In this document: positions 6,447-16,427 of the stretch, piece by piece
Numbering within the stretch: the first letter of the stretch is position 1
Layout of the letters: each line of letters opens with the position of its first letter
Assembly: GCF_014204795.1 (NCBI RefSeq)
Contig: NZ_JACHMB010000001.1
Location: 1,240,001 to 1,304,000, forward strand
From: Nonomuraea jabiensis
GTDB taxonomy: Bacteria > Actinomycetota > Actinomycetes > Streptosporangiales > Streptosporangiaceae
Length of the DNA stretch: 64,000 nucleotides
Direction of reading: 5' to 3'
The notes under the pieces: generated by a model
Told to the model about the DNA's origin: nothing
What the model saw: only the letters and a program-made list of their open reading frames with translations
The model's database searches: none
Made by a program: the position numbers and the translations under genes

Positions 6447-6867
6447 GCCGTTCAGCGTCCGCCTCGAGATCCGCAGCTACGAGATCGACCCCCAGCTCCA
6501 CCTCAACGGCGGCTTCTACATCCAGTACGCCGACCATGCCCGCTTCGCCTGCGTCCGGGCCGCCGGGGTGTCGATCGAGGACCTGCTCGGCAGCGGGCTC
6601 GGCCCCGTCAACCTCGAGACCGTCATCAAATACCACCGCGAGCTACGCGGCGGGGACGAGGTGGACGTCACCTGTGACTGGGAATGGGGCGATGGGAAGG
6701 CCTACCGCGTTCACCATCTCTTCCGGCACCAGGACGGCGGCTTGGCCGCGGAGGTCAGCCACGTGAGCGGCCTGCTCGACCTGAAGACCCGGCGGCTGGT
6801 CCCCGATCCCGGCCGCGAGTGGCGAACGAGAGCCACCAGACCCGAACTCCTGGGCCTCGCACCCTAG
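6439..6867 (+). CDS. Acyl-CoA thioesterase, 4HBT hotdog fold
   Basis: A 142-residue hotdog-fold thioesterase, close in length to the 4-hydroxybenzoyl-CoA thioesterase/YbgC group. RSYEIDPQLHLNGGFYIQYADHARF (about residues 12-36) has the layout of the active-site region, where YbgC has Asp-x4-HVNN; here it is DPQLHLNGG. Hydrolysis of a short or medium acyl-CoA in the cytoplasm is expected, substrate unknown. ATG 6439 overlaps the end of the upstream small putative regulator. Confidence 0.8.
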   Translation: MTEPFSVRLEIRSYEIDPQLHLNGGFYIQYADHARFACVRAAGVSIEDLLGSGLGPVNLETVIKYHRELRGGDEVDVTCDWEWGDGKAYRVHHLFRHQDGGLAAEVSHVSGLLDLKTRRLVPDPGREWRTRATRPELLGLAP

Positions 6868-6912
6868 TCCGGCCCGTGCGGCCATCTGGCCGGCTTACGT
6901 AGGGTGACAGGC

Positions 6913-7137
6913 ATGACCAAGACGGTGATCGACCTCGACGATGAAGCCTTGGCCGAGGCCGCGAAGCTCCTTGGCACCTCGTCGAAGAAGGACACGGTCA
7001 ACGCCGCGCTGCGGGAAATCGTCGACCGGCGCAGACGGGCCGCTGCGGTGGCTCGCATGCGTGAGATGGTGGCCACAGGGGAGGTCGACTTCTCTGTCCT
7101 CGACAAGGGCGGCGACGCGAACCAGGCCGTGGCGTGA
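6913..7137 (+). CDS. VapB-type antitoxin
   Basis: 74 residues. TVIDLDDEALAEAAKLLG then TSSKKDTVNAALREIVDRRRR is the standard actinobacterial VapB N-terminal ribbon-helix-helix-like module, followed by the toxin-binding tail MREMVATGEVDFSVLD. ATG 6913 is used; GTG 6904 is possible. The stop overlaps the next GTG as GTGA, the normal VapB-VapC coupling, but the toxin gene that follows is destroyed. The antitoxin is therefore an orphan unless it acts on a toxin elsewhere. Confidence 0.8.
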   Translation: MTKTVIDLDDEALAEAAKLLGTSSKKDTVNAALREIVDRRRRAAAVARMREMVATGEVDFSVLDKGGDANQAVA

Positions 7138-7262
7138 CAGAGCTCTTTCTCATCGACACCGTTGATCCGCTTTTACGGAGGACAAGTCGGCGCCGAATGG
7201 GACCTGGCAGTCTCTGCAGGTCTGGTCGGCCGCACGCCCATGATCACACTTTCGGTCAATGA
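7134..7262 (+). pseudogene. VapC toxin remnant
   Basis: GTG 7134 opens with VTELFLIDT, the first strand of a VapC PIN domain including its first catalytic Asp, in the GTGA overlap expected after VapB. The rest of the 42-codon frame has no PIN features: there is no SALAR helix and no later acidic residues. A neighbouring frame reads RFYGGQVGAEWDLAVSAG then LVGRTPMITL to a stop at 7276, which could be another scrap. The toxin body appears deleted. Confidence 0.6.
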
Positions 7263-7611
7263 CCAGGCGTAGAGATCCGAATGATCACGGTCCTTCACCC
7301 CCACGTGCGGTAGGCGGCCACAGCCGGGACGGGTGTGCGCCGCAGGCGCCTCAAGCTGGGCGTCTGAGCGAAGCGAAGTCCTGCAGGGGTCGGGGCTCCG
7401 GCCCGACTGGGAGCGCCGCCTGAGCTTTCCAGCGCGAAGCGCTCCCTTGCGAAGACCTTGCGCGCCGGCAGGGGCGCCCCCAGGAAGGACGCCCGAGCGG
7501 AGCGAGGACCGCTCGGGGCGGGCTCCAGCAGGCCCACCCCGGTGACAAGGCAACGGGTGGGTGCGCCCGGCTCACCTACGCCGACGCCCCACCCGTACCC
7601 CGAAGGACTGA
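7263..7611. other. Non-coding region with hairpins after ilvC
   Basis: No frame here has ribosome site, family features and consistent composition. It carries several inverted repeats: CCCGAGCGG and CCGCTCGGG (7492-7517) and AGCGCGAAGCGCT near 7433, a motif also found in the repeats around 48.06 and 49.43 kb, besides the hairpin at 7553-7596 described separately. Confidence 0.5.
7553..7596 (-). terminator. Putative ilvBNC terminator
   Basis: Arms ACGGGTGGG (7553-7561) and CCCACCCGT (7588-7596) pair perfectly across a 26-nt loop, starting 16 bp after the ilvC stop on the minus strand. There is no T-run, which is common in high-GC actinobacteria. Its role as terminator is inferred from position. 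Confidence 0.45.
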
Positions 7612-9135
<1,524 letters not shown>

Positions 9136-9143
<8 letters not shown>

Positions 9144-10875
9144 CCTCGTTCTCCCACTTGGGCGCCATGTCACGGGCGATCTTGATGTCGTCGTTGCTGG
9201 TGCCTGCCGCGACCATGGGCCAGACCATGGCGTCCTGGTGGACGACGAAGTCGACCACGACGGGCACGTCGTTGATCTCCATGGCCTTCTTGATCACGGC
9301 GTCCACGTCCTCGGCACGCTCGCATCGCAGGCCCACACAACCATAGGCCTCGGCCAGCTTGACGAAGTCGGGGATGCGGCGGACCGTCTGCAGGTCGGTG
9401 TTGGAGTAGCGCTGGTCGTAGAAGAGCGTCTGCCACTGGCGGACCATGCCGAGGTTGCCGTTGTTGATGACGGCGATCTTGACCGGCACGCCCTCCAGGG
9501 CGCAGGTGGCCAGCTCCTGGTTGGTCATCTGGAAGCAGCCGTCGCCGTCGATGGCCCACACCGTGGATTCGGGGCGGCCCATCTTGGCGCCCATCGCGGC
9601 CGGGACGGCGAAGCCCATCGTGCCGAGGCCGCCGGAGTTGATGAAGGTGCCGGGGTTCTCGTAGTCGATGAACTGCGCGGCCCACATCTGGTGCTGCCCG
9701 ACCCCGGCCACGTAGTACGTGTCGGGCCCGGCGATCGCGCTCAGCCGCTCCATGACGTACTGGGGCGCCAGCGTGCCGTCCTCGTACGTCTCGTAACCCA
9801 GCGGATAGGTCTGCTTGTAGCCGTTGAGCGTCGTCCACCATTCGGTGTAGTCGCCCTTCTGGCCGGACGCCTGGATCACGGCGACCAGGTCGCCGATGAC
9901 CTCCTTGCAGTCACCCACGATCGGCACGTCGGCGTGGCGGTTCTTGGAGATCTCCGCCGGGTCGATGTCGGCGTGCACGACCTTGGCGTACGGGGCGAAC
10001 GACCCCAGGTCGCCGGTCACCCGGTCGTCGAAGCGCACGCCCAGCCCGATGAGCAGGTCGGCCTTCTGCAGCGCGCCCACGGCCGACACGCTGCCGTGCA
10101 TCCCCGGCATGCCCATGTGCTGCGGGTGGCTGTCGGGGAACGTGCCGCGCGCCATCAGGGTGGTGACGACCGGGATGCCGGTCAGCTCGGCCAGCTGCAG
10201 CAGCTCGGCGGAGGCACGCGCCTTGTGGACGCCGCCGCCGACGTACAGGACCGGCCGCTTGGACTCGGCGATCAGCTTGGCGGCCTCGCGGATCTGCTTG
10301 GAGTGCGGCCTGGTGACCGGGCGGTAGCCCGGGAGCTGCATGGTCGGCGGCCAGCTGAAGGTGGTGTCGGCCTGCAGCGCGTCCTTGGAGATGTCCACGA
10401 GCACCGGGCCGGGGCGGCCGGTGGAGGCGATGTGGAAGGCCTCCATGATCGTGCGCGGGATGTCCGCGGGGTCGGTGATCAGGAAGTTGTGCTTCGTGAT
10501 CGGCATGGTGATGCCGGAGATGTCGGCTTCCTGGAACGCGTCCGTGCCGATGGCCGCGCTGGCCACCTGACCGGTGATCGCCACGATCGGCACCGAGTCC
10601 ATGTAGGCGTCGGCAATCGGCGTCACCAGGTTGGTCGCACCCGGACCGCTGGTGGCCATGCACACCCCGACCTTGCCGGTCGCCTGCGCGTAGCCCTCGG
10701 CCGCGTGACCGGCGCCCTGCTCGTGGCGTACGAGCACGTGCCGGACCTTGGTCGAGTCGTAGAGAGGATCGTAGGCCGGCAGAATGGCACCGCCCGGGAT
10801 CCCGAACACTGTGTCGACTCCAACGTGCTCCAGCGCCCTCACCAGGGCCTGTGCACCTGTCATCCGTTCGGTCAT
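9136..10875 (-). CDS. ilvB: Acetolactate synthase large (catalytic) subunit
   Basis: ThDP-, FAD- and Mg-dependent condensation of two pyruvates, or pyruvate and 2-oxobutyrate. At 579 residues it has all three domains: N-terminal PYR domain with the catalytic Glu in [15 protein letters not shown] (about residue 50), the central FAD domain, and the C-terminal PP domain with the ThDP motif [20 protein letters not shown] 10875 is preceded by GGAACGAG. It is the first structural gene of ilvBNC and has a 150-nt leader with an attenuator. The adjacent GGDEF-EAL gene matches the arrangement in Streptomyces. Confidence 0.97.
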
Positions 10876-10910
10876 CGGCTCGTTCCTTGCGTGGCTACTC
10901 GCTTAAGGAC

Positions 10911-10950
10911 ATAAAAAATGCCCCTTCCCACCGGACGGCGGGACTGGGGC
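10911..10950 (-). terminator. ilvB attenuator terminator
   Basis: On the minus strand GCCCC-AG-TCCC-GCC pairs with GG-TGGGA-A-GGGGC, followed by ATTTTTTAT: a canonical intrinsic terminator, rare in this genome, placed between the leader peptide and ilvB. Immediately upstream, GGCGCGCAGG and CCTGCGCGCC (10981-10990 and 10951-10960) form a perfect 10-bp pause hairpin that overlaps the end of the leader peptide frame. Together they make a classic amino-acid attenuator. Confidence 0.85.
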
Positions 10951-10973
10951 GGCGCGCAGGTCGTCGTGCTTCG

Positions 10974-11024
10974 CTATCGGCCTGCGCGCCGGCGAAGTAC
11001 TACGAGAATCTCACTGCGAAGCAT
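10974..11024 (-). CDS. ilvB leader peptide
   Basis: Sixteen codons, MLRSEILVVLRRRAGR, ending in TAG. Five branched-chain residues in a row (Ile-Leu-Val-Val-Leu) form the control block. Slow translation there when branched-chain aminoacyl-tRNAs are scarce would hold the ribosome over the 5' arm of the pause hairpin and favour readthrough into ilvB. There is no Shine-Dalgarno: a -10 hexamer ends 7 nt before the ATG, so the transcript is probably leaderless, as reported for other actinobacterial ilvB leaders. Confidence 0.85.
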   Translation of the reverse strand: MLRSEILVVLRRRAGR

Positions 11025-11031
11025 GACCTAC

Positions 11032-11062
11032 ACCATAGCCGCACTGAATGCCCCGGTGCCAA
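11032..11062 (-). promoter_or_regulatory. ilvBNC promoter
   Basis: Minus-strand TATGGT (11032-11037) lies 7 nt before the leader-peptide ATG, with TTGGCA (11057-11062) 19 bp further upstream. The long spacer makes the -35 uncertain. It sits between the leader peptide and the stop codon of the GGDEF-EAL gene at 11080, so ilvBNC has its own promoter. Confidence 0.5.
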
Positions 11063-11079
11063 CTTCGTGGACACATGTC

Positions 11080-13857
11080 TCAAACAGTGAGACTCGTACG
11101 CATCAACGAGTCGACTCCGCGCGCCGCCATCGGCCGTGCGACCAGGAAGCCCTGACCCTTCGTGCACCCCATCCGCTTGAGCAGATCGAGCTGTTCGGGA
11201 CGCTCTATCCCCTCTGCCACCACGATAAGCCCGAGGTCGTGGCCGAGCCGCACGATCGTCCGGGTGAGCAGCGTCAGCGTGTCGTCGGTGCCCAGCCCCG
11301 ACACGAACGACGGATCGATCTTGATCATGTCGACCGGGAGCTGCCGCAGGAACGCGAGCGAGGCGTAACCCGTGCCGAAGTCGTCGATGGCCAGCCGCAC
11401 CCCGAGCGCCCGCAGCTCCGACAGCCGCTTGATCGTCTCCTCGGCATCCTCGACCAGCATCTCCTCGATCACCTCAAGGGTGAGCGCGGAGGCCGGCAGC
11501 CCGCTCTCGGCCAGCGCCTCCTCGACCGTCTCGACGAACCGCGGCGCGGTGATCTGACGGGCCGAGAGGTTGAGCGACAGGCCGATGTCCCACGACGAGG
11601 CCCGCCAGGCGGCCACCTCGCGGCACGCCTCGCGCAGGATCCACTCCCCCAGCGGCACGATCAGCCCGGTGTCCTCGGCCGGGCCCAGGAACTGCTCGGG
11701 CGGCACGAACACCGACCCGCGCCACCACCGCACCAGCGCCTCGACCGAGGTCACCCGCGAGGTGGCCAGGTCGACGATCGGCTGGTACTCGATCGCGAAC
11801 TGCTGCTCGATCAGCGCCCGCTGCAGGTCGGCCGCCAGCTCCAGCCGGCGCACCACGTCGGCGTGCATCTGCGCGGCGAACACCTCCACCCGCCGCCCGC
11901 CCAGCTCTTTGGAGCGCGCCATCGCGACATCCGCGTTACGGATGAGGTCGCCGGCCGGCATGTCGTCCTCGGTGAAGGCCACGCCCACGCTCGCGGTCAG
12001 CGCCACGTCGCGGTCGGCGACGCGGAACGGCTCCTGCGAGACCGCGCGTACGAGCCGCTCGGCCAGATCGACCGCGACCTGCGCCTCCCCGCCCGTCTCC
12101 ACGAGGACCGCGAACTCGTCGCCGCCCCACCGGGCGAGCGTGTCGTCGGCGCGTACGGCGCCGCGCAGCCTGCGCGCGGCCTGCCCGAGCAGGTAGTCGC
12201 CGCTGGCATGGCCCACCGAGTCGTTGACCGAGGTGAACCCGTCGAGGTCGAGGAAGATCACCGCGACGTTGGCCGCCCCGGTGCCGGAGGTGCGCCCCGA
12301 GAGGACCTCGCGGGTGCGCTCCTCGAAGTAGGCGCGGTTGGGCAGCCCGGTGACGCCGTCGTGGAAGGTCAGGTGGGCGACCTGGTTGCGCAGCGCCTCC
12401 TCGTCGCTGACGTCCCTGGTGGTCACCAGCAGCAGCTCGTCGCCGCCGACGTGGCGGGTGGCGACCGACTCGGTGGGCCGCCACGTGCCGTCGGCCGCGC
12501 GCACCCGGCAGGCGATCAGGCAGGCGCCGGGCGCGGCGTTGTCCTCGTCGAGGTGCATGGCGCGCAGCGCCGCCTGGATGCCGGGGACGTCCTCCGGGTG
12601 GATGTAGTCGAAGATCGACCCGCCGACCACGTCTTCGGGGCAGTAGCCGTACGTGACCTCGACCCCGGCGTCGATCTCGCGCACCAGGCCCTCGTAGTCG
12701 CACAGGAACACCACGTCGCCGGTGCTCTGGGCGAGCTCCCTGAGCTGCCGCTCACCGACCTTGACCAGGCCGCGCAGGCGCATGTTGGTCGCCGAGACGA
12801 AGAACAGGCGGACCAGCAGGAGCAGCACCACGGAGACCGCGACCACCGCGACGCCGGTCACGGGCCGCTCGGCGCCGCCGCCCACCAGGTGGACGAGCAG
12901 CGTGCAGGCGGCCACGGCGACCAGCCCCAGCGGCACCAGGGCGACCACACCGCCGACGGCGGACCTGCCGGCCGCGCCCGGATGCGGACCCCACGGGATG
13001 GCGGCGAGCAGCAGGAACGCGACAGGCGCGAGCATGACGGTCCACATCTGCGGATCGCCGCCGTCGAGCCGGGCGACCCCGCCCGCCAGGCCCGCCACGG
13101 TCATGGTGGCGAGCACGCCGACGCCCGCCAGGGCGAGCGGCCAGGAGGAGGCCCGGCTCGTCAGCACCGACGGGATCACGGCGCACGTCACCAGCAGCGC
13201 GATCATCGGTGGCAGCATGACCAGCGTGAACGCCGCCGGGTCCGCCGCGTCGTCGTAGACGTGCCGCAGCGCGGCCACCCAGCCGATCAGGAAGAGCGAG
13301 GCGGCGCACAGGTAGGCGTCGGTGACATGCCGTAAAACGACCCGGGCCGGGAATCTGCGGTCGGCGGCGATCAGCGCGCCCCCCGCCGTCGCCACGGTGC
13401 CGATCAGCACGAACAGGTCGGCGAAGCTGACCAGGAAGCTCTCGGCGAACGGGCGCAGCGCCACGCCGGCGGCCCAGATGACGGCTCCGCCGCCCATCCA
13501 GCGCGCGCCCAGCGCCGTCGGCCGGTCCCCGGCCGACCTGACCGAGGCGAACAGCAGCGAACCGGCCGCGATCAGCGCCGCCAGCCCGCCGGCGACAGCG
13601 CCGGTGAGCAAGGCCTGACCGCGTATGCCGAGAGCGGCGGCGAAGGCCACCGCGCCTGCCGCCGCCGCGGCGGTCAGCGGCACCCGTGGATCACGCCAGC
13701 GGATCACAGTCGTTGCCCATCCCGTCTCGAACCCTGCACCTGCGACCGCCGAAGCCCGGTCGATCACTTCGCCAGTGTGTGCGCTCGTGGGTGCGCGGGT
13801 GGTGACAACGCCGATGTCGTCACCGATCTGATAACCACACAGACCAATTTCCGCCAA
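11080..13857 (-). CDS. cdgC: Membrane PAS-GGDEF-EAL cyclic-di-GMP enzyme (CdgC-like)
   Basis: A 925-residue membrane protein. Residues about 60-350 hold around ten hydrophobic segments, then a PAS domain (about 360-480), a GGDEF domain with intact RWGGDEFAVL and VIFLDLDGFTSVND, and an EAL domain with VEALVRW, NLSARQI, DDFGTGYAS, KIDPSFV and QGFLVARP. The usual ExTE is EVIE here, so phosphodiesterase activity may be altered. Both synthesis and breakdown of cyclic di-GMP are possible. The position next to ilvB matches SCO5511 (CdgC) of Streptomyces, from memory. The start is TTG 13857 with AAGGA upstream; a GTG at 13767 is the main alternative, and both keep the membrane region. Confidence 0.88.
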   Translation of the reverse strand: MAEIGLCGYQIGDDIGVVTTRAPTSAHTGEVIDRASAVAGAGFETGWATTVIRWRDPRVPLTAAAAAGAVAFAAALGIRGQALLTGAVAGGLAALIAAGSLLFASVRSAGDRPTALGARWMGGGAVIWAAGVALRPFAESFLVSFADLFVLIGTVATAGGALIAADRRFPARVVLRHVTDAYLCAASLFLIGWVAALRHVYDDAADPAAFTLVMLPPMIALLVTCAVIPSVLTSRASSWPLALAGVGVLATMTVAGLAGGVARLDGGDPQMWTVMLAPVAFLLLAAIPWGPHPGAAGRSAVGGVVALVPLGLVAVAACTLLVHLVGGGAERPVTGVAVVAVSVVLLLLVRLFFVSATNMRLRGLVKVGERQLRELAQSTGDVVFLCDYEGLVREIDAGVEVTYGYCPEDVVGGSIFDYIHPEDVPGIQAALRAMHLDEDNAAPGACLIACRVRAADGTWRPTESVATRHVGGDELLLVTTRDVSDEEALRNQVAHLTFHDGVTGLPNRAYFEERTREVLSGRTSGTGAANVAVIFLDLDGFTSVNDSVGHASGDYLLGQAARRLRGAVRADDTLARWGGDEFAVLVETGGEAQVAVDLAERLVRAVSQEPFRVADRDVALTASVGVAFTEDDMPAGDLIRNADVAMARSKELGGRRVEVFAAQMHADVVRRLELAADLQRALIEQQFAIEYQPIVDLATSRVTSVEALVRWWRGSVFVPPEQFLGPAEDTGLIVPLGEWILREACREVAAWRASSWDIGLSLNLSARQITAPRFVETVEEALAESGLPASALTLEVIEEMLVEDAEETIKRLSELRALGVRLAIDDFGTGYASLAFLRQLPVDMIKIDPSFVSGLGTDDTLTLLTRTIVRLGHDLGLIVVAEGIERPEQLDLLKRMGCTKGQGFLVARPMAARGVDSLMRTSLTV

Positions 13858-13943
13858 GAGATCCTTGACAGCGAGTCAGGACCTCCTCGCAAAGGCAACC
13901 GTACGCACCGAAGGTCACGGACCAGCCACGTTCCGGGATCCTC

Positions 13944-14852
13944 TCAGTACGAGTCGGTGATGACGTTGACCAGCGGTTCGCCGGCGAGGTAGCGCAGCAG
14001 CTGGGCACGGATCAGGCGCTGCGTGCGCCGCACGGACGCGGGGGTGCTGCCCGCGATGTGCGGAGTGATCAGTAGGCCCGGAGCGCTCCAGAGGGGGTGG
14101 CCCTCGGGCAGCGGCTCGGGCGCGGTCACATCCAGCGCGGCGCGTAGCCTACCGGTTTTGAGCTCCGCGATCAGCGCGTCCGTGTCGACGACCCCGCCCC
14201 TGGCGGCGTTGACCAGCACGGCGCCGTCCTTCATCCGCGCCAGGAAGGCCGCGTCGACCATGCCCGCCGTGTCGGCCGTGGCGGGCACGAGCAGCACCAC
14301 GACGTCCGCCTCCGGCAGCAGGGCGGGCAGCTCGTCCATGGCGTGCACGCCGTCGCGGGCGCTCCTGGCCACGCGTACGACGTCCACCTCGAACCCCTCC
14401 AGCCGCCTCTCCAGCGCGGCGCCGATGGAGCCGTAGCCGACGATGAGCACGGTCGAGTCGGCCAGCACGTCGGTGTGGTGGTAGGTCCACTCGCCCCTGC
14501 GCTGCGCGTCCACGAACCCGGGGAACTCCCGCAGCACCGCGATCATCGCCCCGACGGCCCACTCGGCGGTCCCGGCGTCGTGCACGCCGCGGGCGTTGCA
14601 CAGCACCGCGCCGTCCGGCAGGTGCGGCCGGTACGGCTCCACGCCCGCGGTGACGGTCTGCAGCAGCCGCAGGGAGGTCATCCTGGCCAGCGTGCCCGGG
14701 ACGTCCGGCACGGTGACGAGCGGCGGGATCCAGACCTCCACCTCGTCGACCCCTTCCGGCATCGGGGCCGTGCCATCGTAAACGGCACATTCAACCCCAG
14801 GCAGGTCGGACAGAACATCAGCCACCGAATCGGACGGAACCCAGGTCTTCAT
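13944..14852 (-). CDS. D-isomer-specific 2-hydroxyacid dehydrogenase
   Basis: A 302-residue NAD-dependent dehydrogenase of the phosphoglycerate/glyoxylate type. The nucleotide motif VLIVGYGSIGAALERRLEGF is at about residues 136-155. The catalytic Arg (NAARGGVVDTDAL), Glu (DVTAPEPLPEGHPLW) and His (LLITPHIAGST) are in place. It lacks the long ACT-containing C-terminus of SerA and is about half its size, so it is not the ilvC-linked serA of other actinobacteria. The substrate is unknown. It is transcribed away from the PQQ-type dehydrogenase gene, 29 bp apart. Confidence 0.88.
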   Translation of the reverse strand: MKTWVPSDSVADVLSDLPGVECAVYDGTAPMPEGVDEVEVWIPPLVTVPDVPGTLARMTSLRLLQTVTAGVEPYRPHLPDGAVLCNARGVHDAGTAEWAVGAMIAVLREFPGFVDAQRRGEWTYHHTDVLADSTVLIVGYGSIGAALERRLEGFEVDVVRVARSARDGVHAMDELPALLPEADVVVLLVPATADTAGMVDAAFLARMKDGAVLVNAARGGVVDTDALIAELKTGRLRAALDVTAPEPLPEGHPLWSAPGLLITPHIAGSTPASVRRTQRLIRAQLLRYLAGEPLVNVITDSY

Positions 14853-14881
14853 GTCGAGAACCTTACGGCTCCAAGGGAAGT

Positions 14882-15949
14882 ATGGAACACATGAGGAAGC
14901 TCTGGACGATCCTGCTCCTGGCCGCTCTCACCGCCTGTTCCAGCGGTCTGGCCGACGGCGGGAAGGTGACGCCGACCGCCACCGCACCGGCCGGGGCCGG
15001 GCCGGGAGAGCCACGTGACGTGGTGACGGGGCTGGCGGTGCCGTGGGCGATCACGTTCCTGCCCGGAGGCGACGCCCTGGTCACGGAGCGTGACACGGCC
15101 AGGCTGCTCCGCGTGACCCGGGACGGGAAGGTGACCTCGCTGGGCACGATCCCGGGGGTGAGCGCGGCCGGCGAGGGCGGGCTGATGGGGGTGGCGGCAA
15201 AGGATCAGCAAGTATTCCTTTACTACACCGCGGAACAGGACAACCGGATCGTCCGCTACCAGCTCACCGGCGACCGCCTCGGCGACGAGCGGGTCCTGGT
15301 GCGGGGCATCCCCAAGGGTGCGATCCACAACGGTGGACGGCTCGCGTTCGGGCCCGACGGGTTCCTGTACGCCTCCACGGGCGAGACCGGCGAGGACCAG
15401 CTGGCGCAGCAGCGCGACTCGCTGGGCGGCAAGATCCTGCGCATGACCGTGGACGGGGCGCCCGCGCCCGGCAACCCGTTCGGCACGCTCGTCTACAGCT
15501 ACGGCCACCGCAACGTCCAGGGGCTCGCCTGGGACCGGTCCGGTCGCCTGTACGCGTCGGAGTTCGGCCAGAACACCTATGACGAGGTGAACCTCATCAA
15601 GGCGGGAGGCAACTACGGGTGGCCGGAGGTCGAGGGGCGCAGCGACGACTCGCGCTACGTCAACCCCATCGTCACGTGGTCCACCGACGAGGCCTCGCCG
15701 TCGGGGATGGCGTACGCGAACGGCTCGCTGTGGGTGGGGGCGCTGCGCGGGACGCGGCTGTGGCAGGTCCCGCTGGCGGCGGACGGGTCGGCGGGCACGC
15801 CCGTCGCCCACTTCACCGGCCGCTACGGCCGCCTCCGCGCCGTCACCGCGGCCCCGGACGGGACGCTGTGGGTCGGCACCAGCAACAAGGACGGGCGCGG
15901 CTCCCCACGGCCGGGCGACGACCGCATCCTCTCGGTCCCGCTCTCCTGA
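14882..15949 (+). CDS. PQQ-dependent sugar dehydrogenase-like lipoprotein
   Basis: A 355-residue secreted lipoprotein: basic start, hydrophobic core and lipobox LTACSS (Cys at about residue 19), then a six-bladed propeller of the soluble glucose/aldose dehydrogenase family. Characteristic segments are VPWAITFLPGGDALVTER, GEGGLMGVA, HNGGRLAFGPDGFLYASTGE, YSYGHRNVQGLAWD and GGNYGWPEVEG. Oxidation of an aldose at the cell surface is the family activity; whether PQQ is made by this organism cannot be seen here. ATG 14882 and ATG 14891 are both possible starts behind AAGGGAAG. A linker rich in Thr, Ala and Pro follows the lipobox. Confidence 0.87.
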   Translation: MEHMRKLWTILLLAALTACSSGLADGGKVTPTATAPAGAGPGEPRDVVTGLAVPWAITFLPGGDALVTERDTARLLRVTRDGKVTSLGTIPGVSAAGEGGLMGVAAKDQQVFLYYTAEQDNRIVRYQLTGDRLGDERVLVRGIPKGAIHNGGRLAFGPDGFLYASTGETGEDQLAQQRDSLGGKILRMTVDGAPAPGNPFGTLVYSYGHRNVQGLAWDRSGRLYASEFGQNTYDEVNLIKAGGNYGWPEVEGRSDDSRYVNPIVTWSTDEASPSGMAYANGSLWVGALRGTRLWQVPLAADGSAGTPVAHFTGRYGRLRAVTAAPDGTLWVGTSNKDGRGSPRPGDDRILSVPLS

Positions 15950-16427
15950 CCTCACCCCAGACCTCTCGGCCCGGCCCTCGTGACCCCGCCTCAGACGCCC
16001 CCAGAGGCGCCCCAGACCCGAGCACACGCCCTCCGGGCCCCCTGAGGTGCCCTGGACGAGCCCGGCACCGCCCACACGCCACACGCCGGGCCCGGATGCG
16101 GTTCGCGAGCGCGGGCGTGGGTGTAGGCCGAGCGGGAGCGCGGGCGTGGGCGTGGCCGAGCCGGGCGCGCGGGCCGGGCGAGGGCCGGGCAAGCGGGCGC
16201 TGTGCGCGGGCCAGGGCGCAGGCTGGGCAAGTGTGGGCGCCGGGCGCGGGCGAGGGTGGGTGCCGGGCGCGGGCCGGGCGGGGGCGCGGGCGTGGGCCAT
16301 GGGAGGTCCCGGCCGCAGAGGTCCCGGCCGCAGAGGGCGCGGGTCGGGCAGGGGTGGGTGCCGGGCGCGGGTGAGGGCCGAGAGAGGGTGGGTGCCGGGG
16401 CCGTGGGGCGGCCCCGGGTGGCGGGGG
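15950..16427. repeat. G-rich low-complexity spacer
   Basis: Between two convergent genes lie 478 bp that contain no believable gene. From about 16080 the plus strand is made of variations on GGGCGCGGGC, GGGTGGGTGCC and GGCCGGGCG, strongly biased to G over C, with many G3 runs close enough for G-quadruplexes. A 15-bp unit AGGTCCCGGCCGCAG is repeated in tandem at 16304-16333. It resembles slippage-prone sequence and may serve as a transcription barrier between the PQQ-type and VanW genes. A comparable C-rich segment lies at 31.1-31.5 kb. Confidence 0.7.

Noticed and set aside
10918..13335. 805-codon plus-strand open frame
   Set aside because: Antisense to the GGDEF-EAL gene; no family features, only complement composition.
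16047..16427. Open frames in all phases of the G-rich spacer
   Set aside because: Absence of stops is a by-product of extreme GC content; no start site or domain support.
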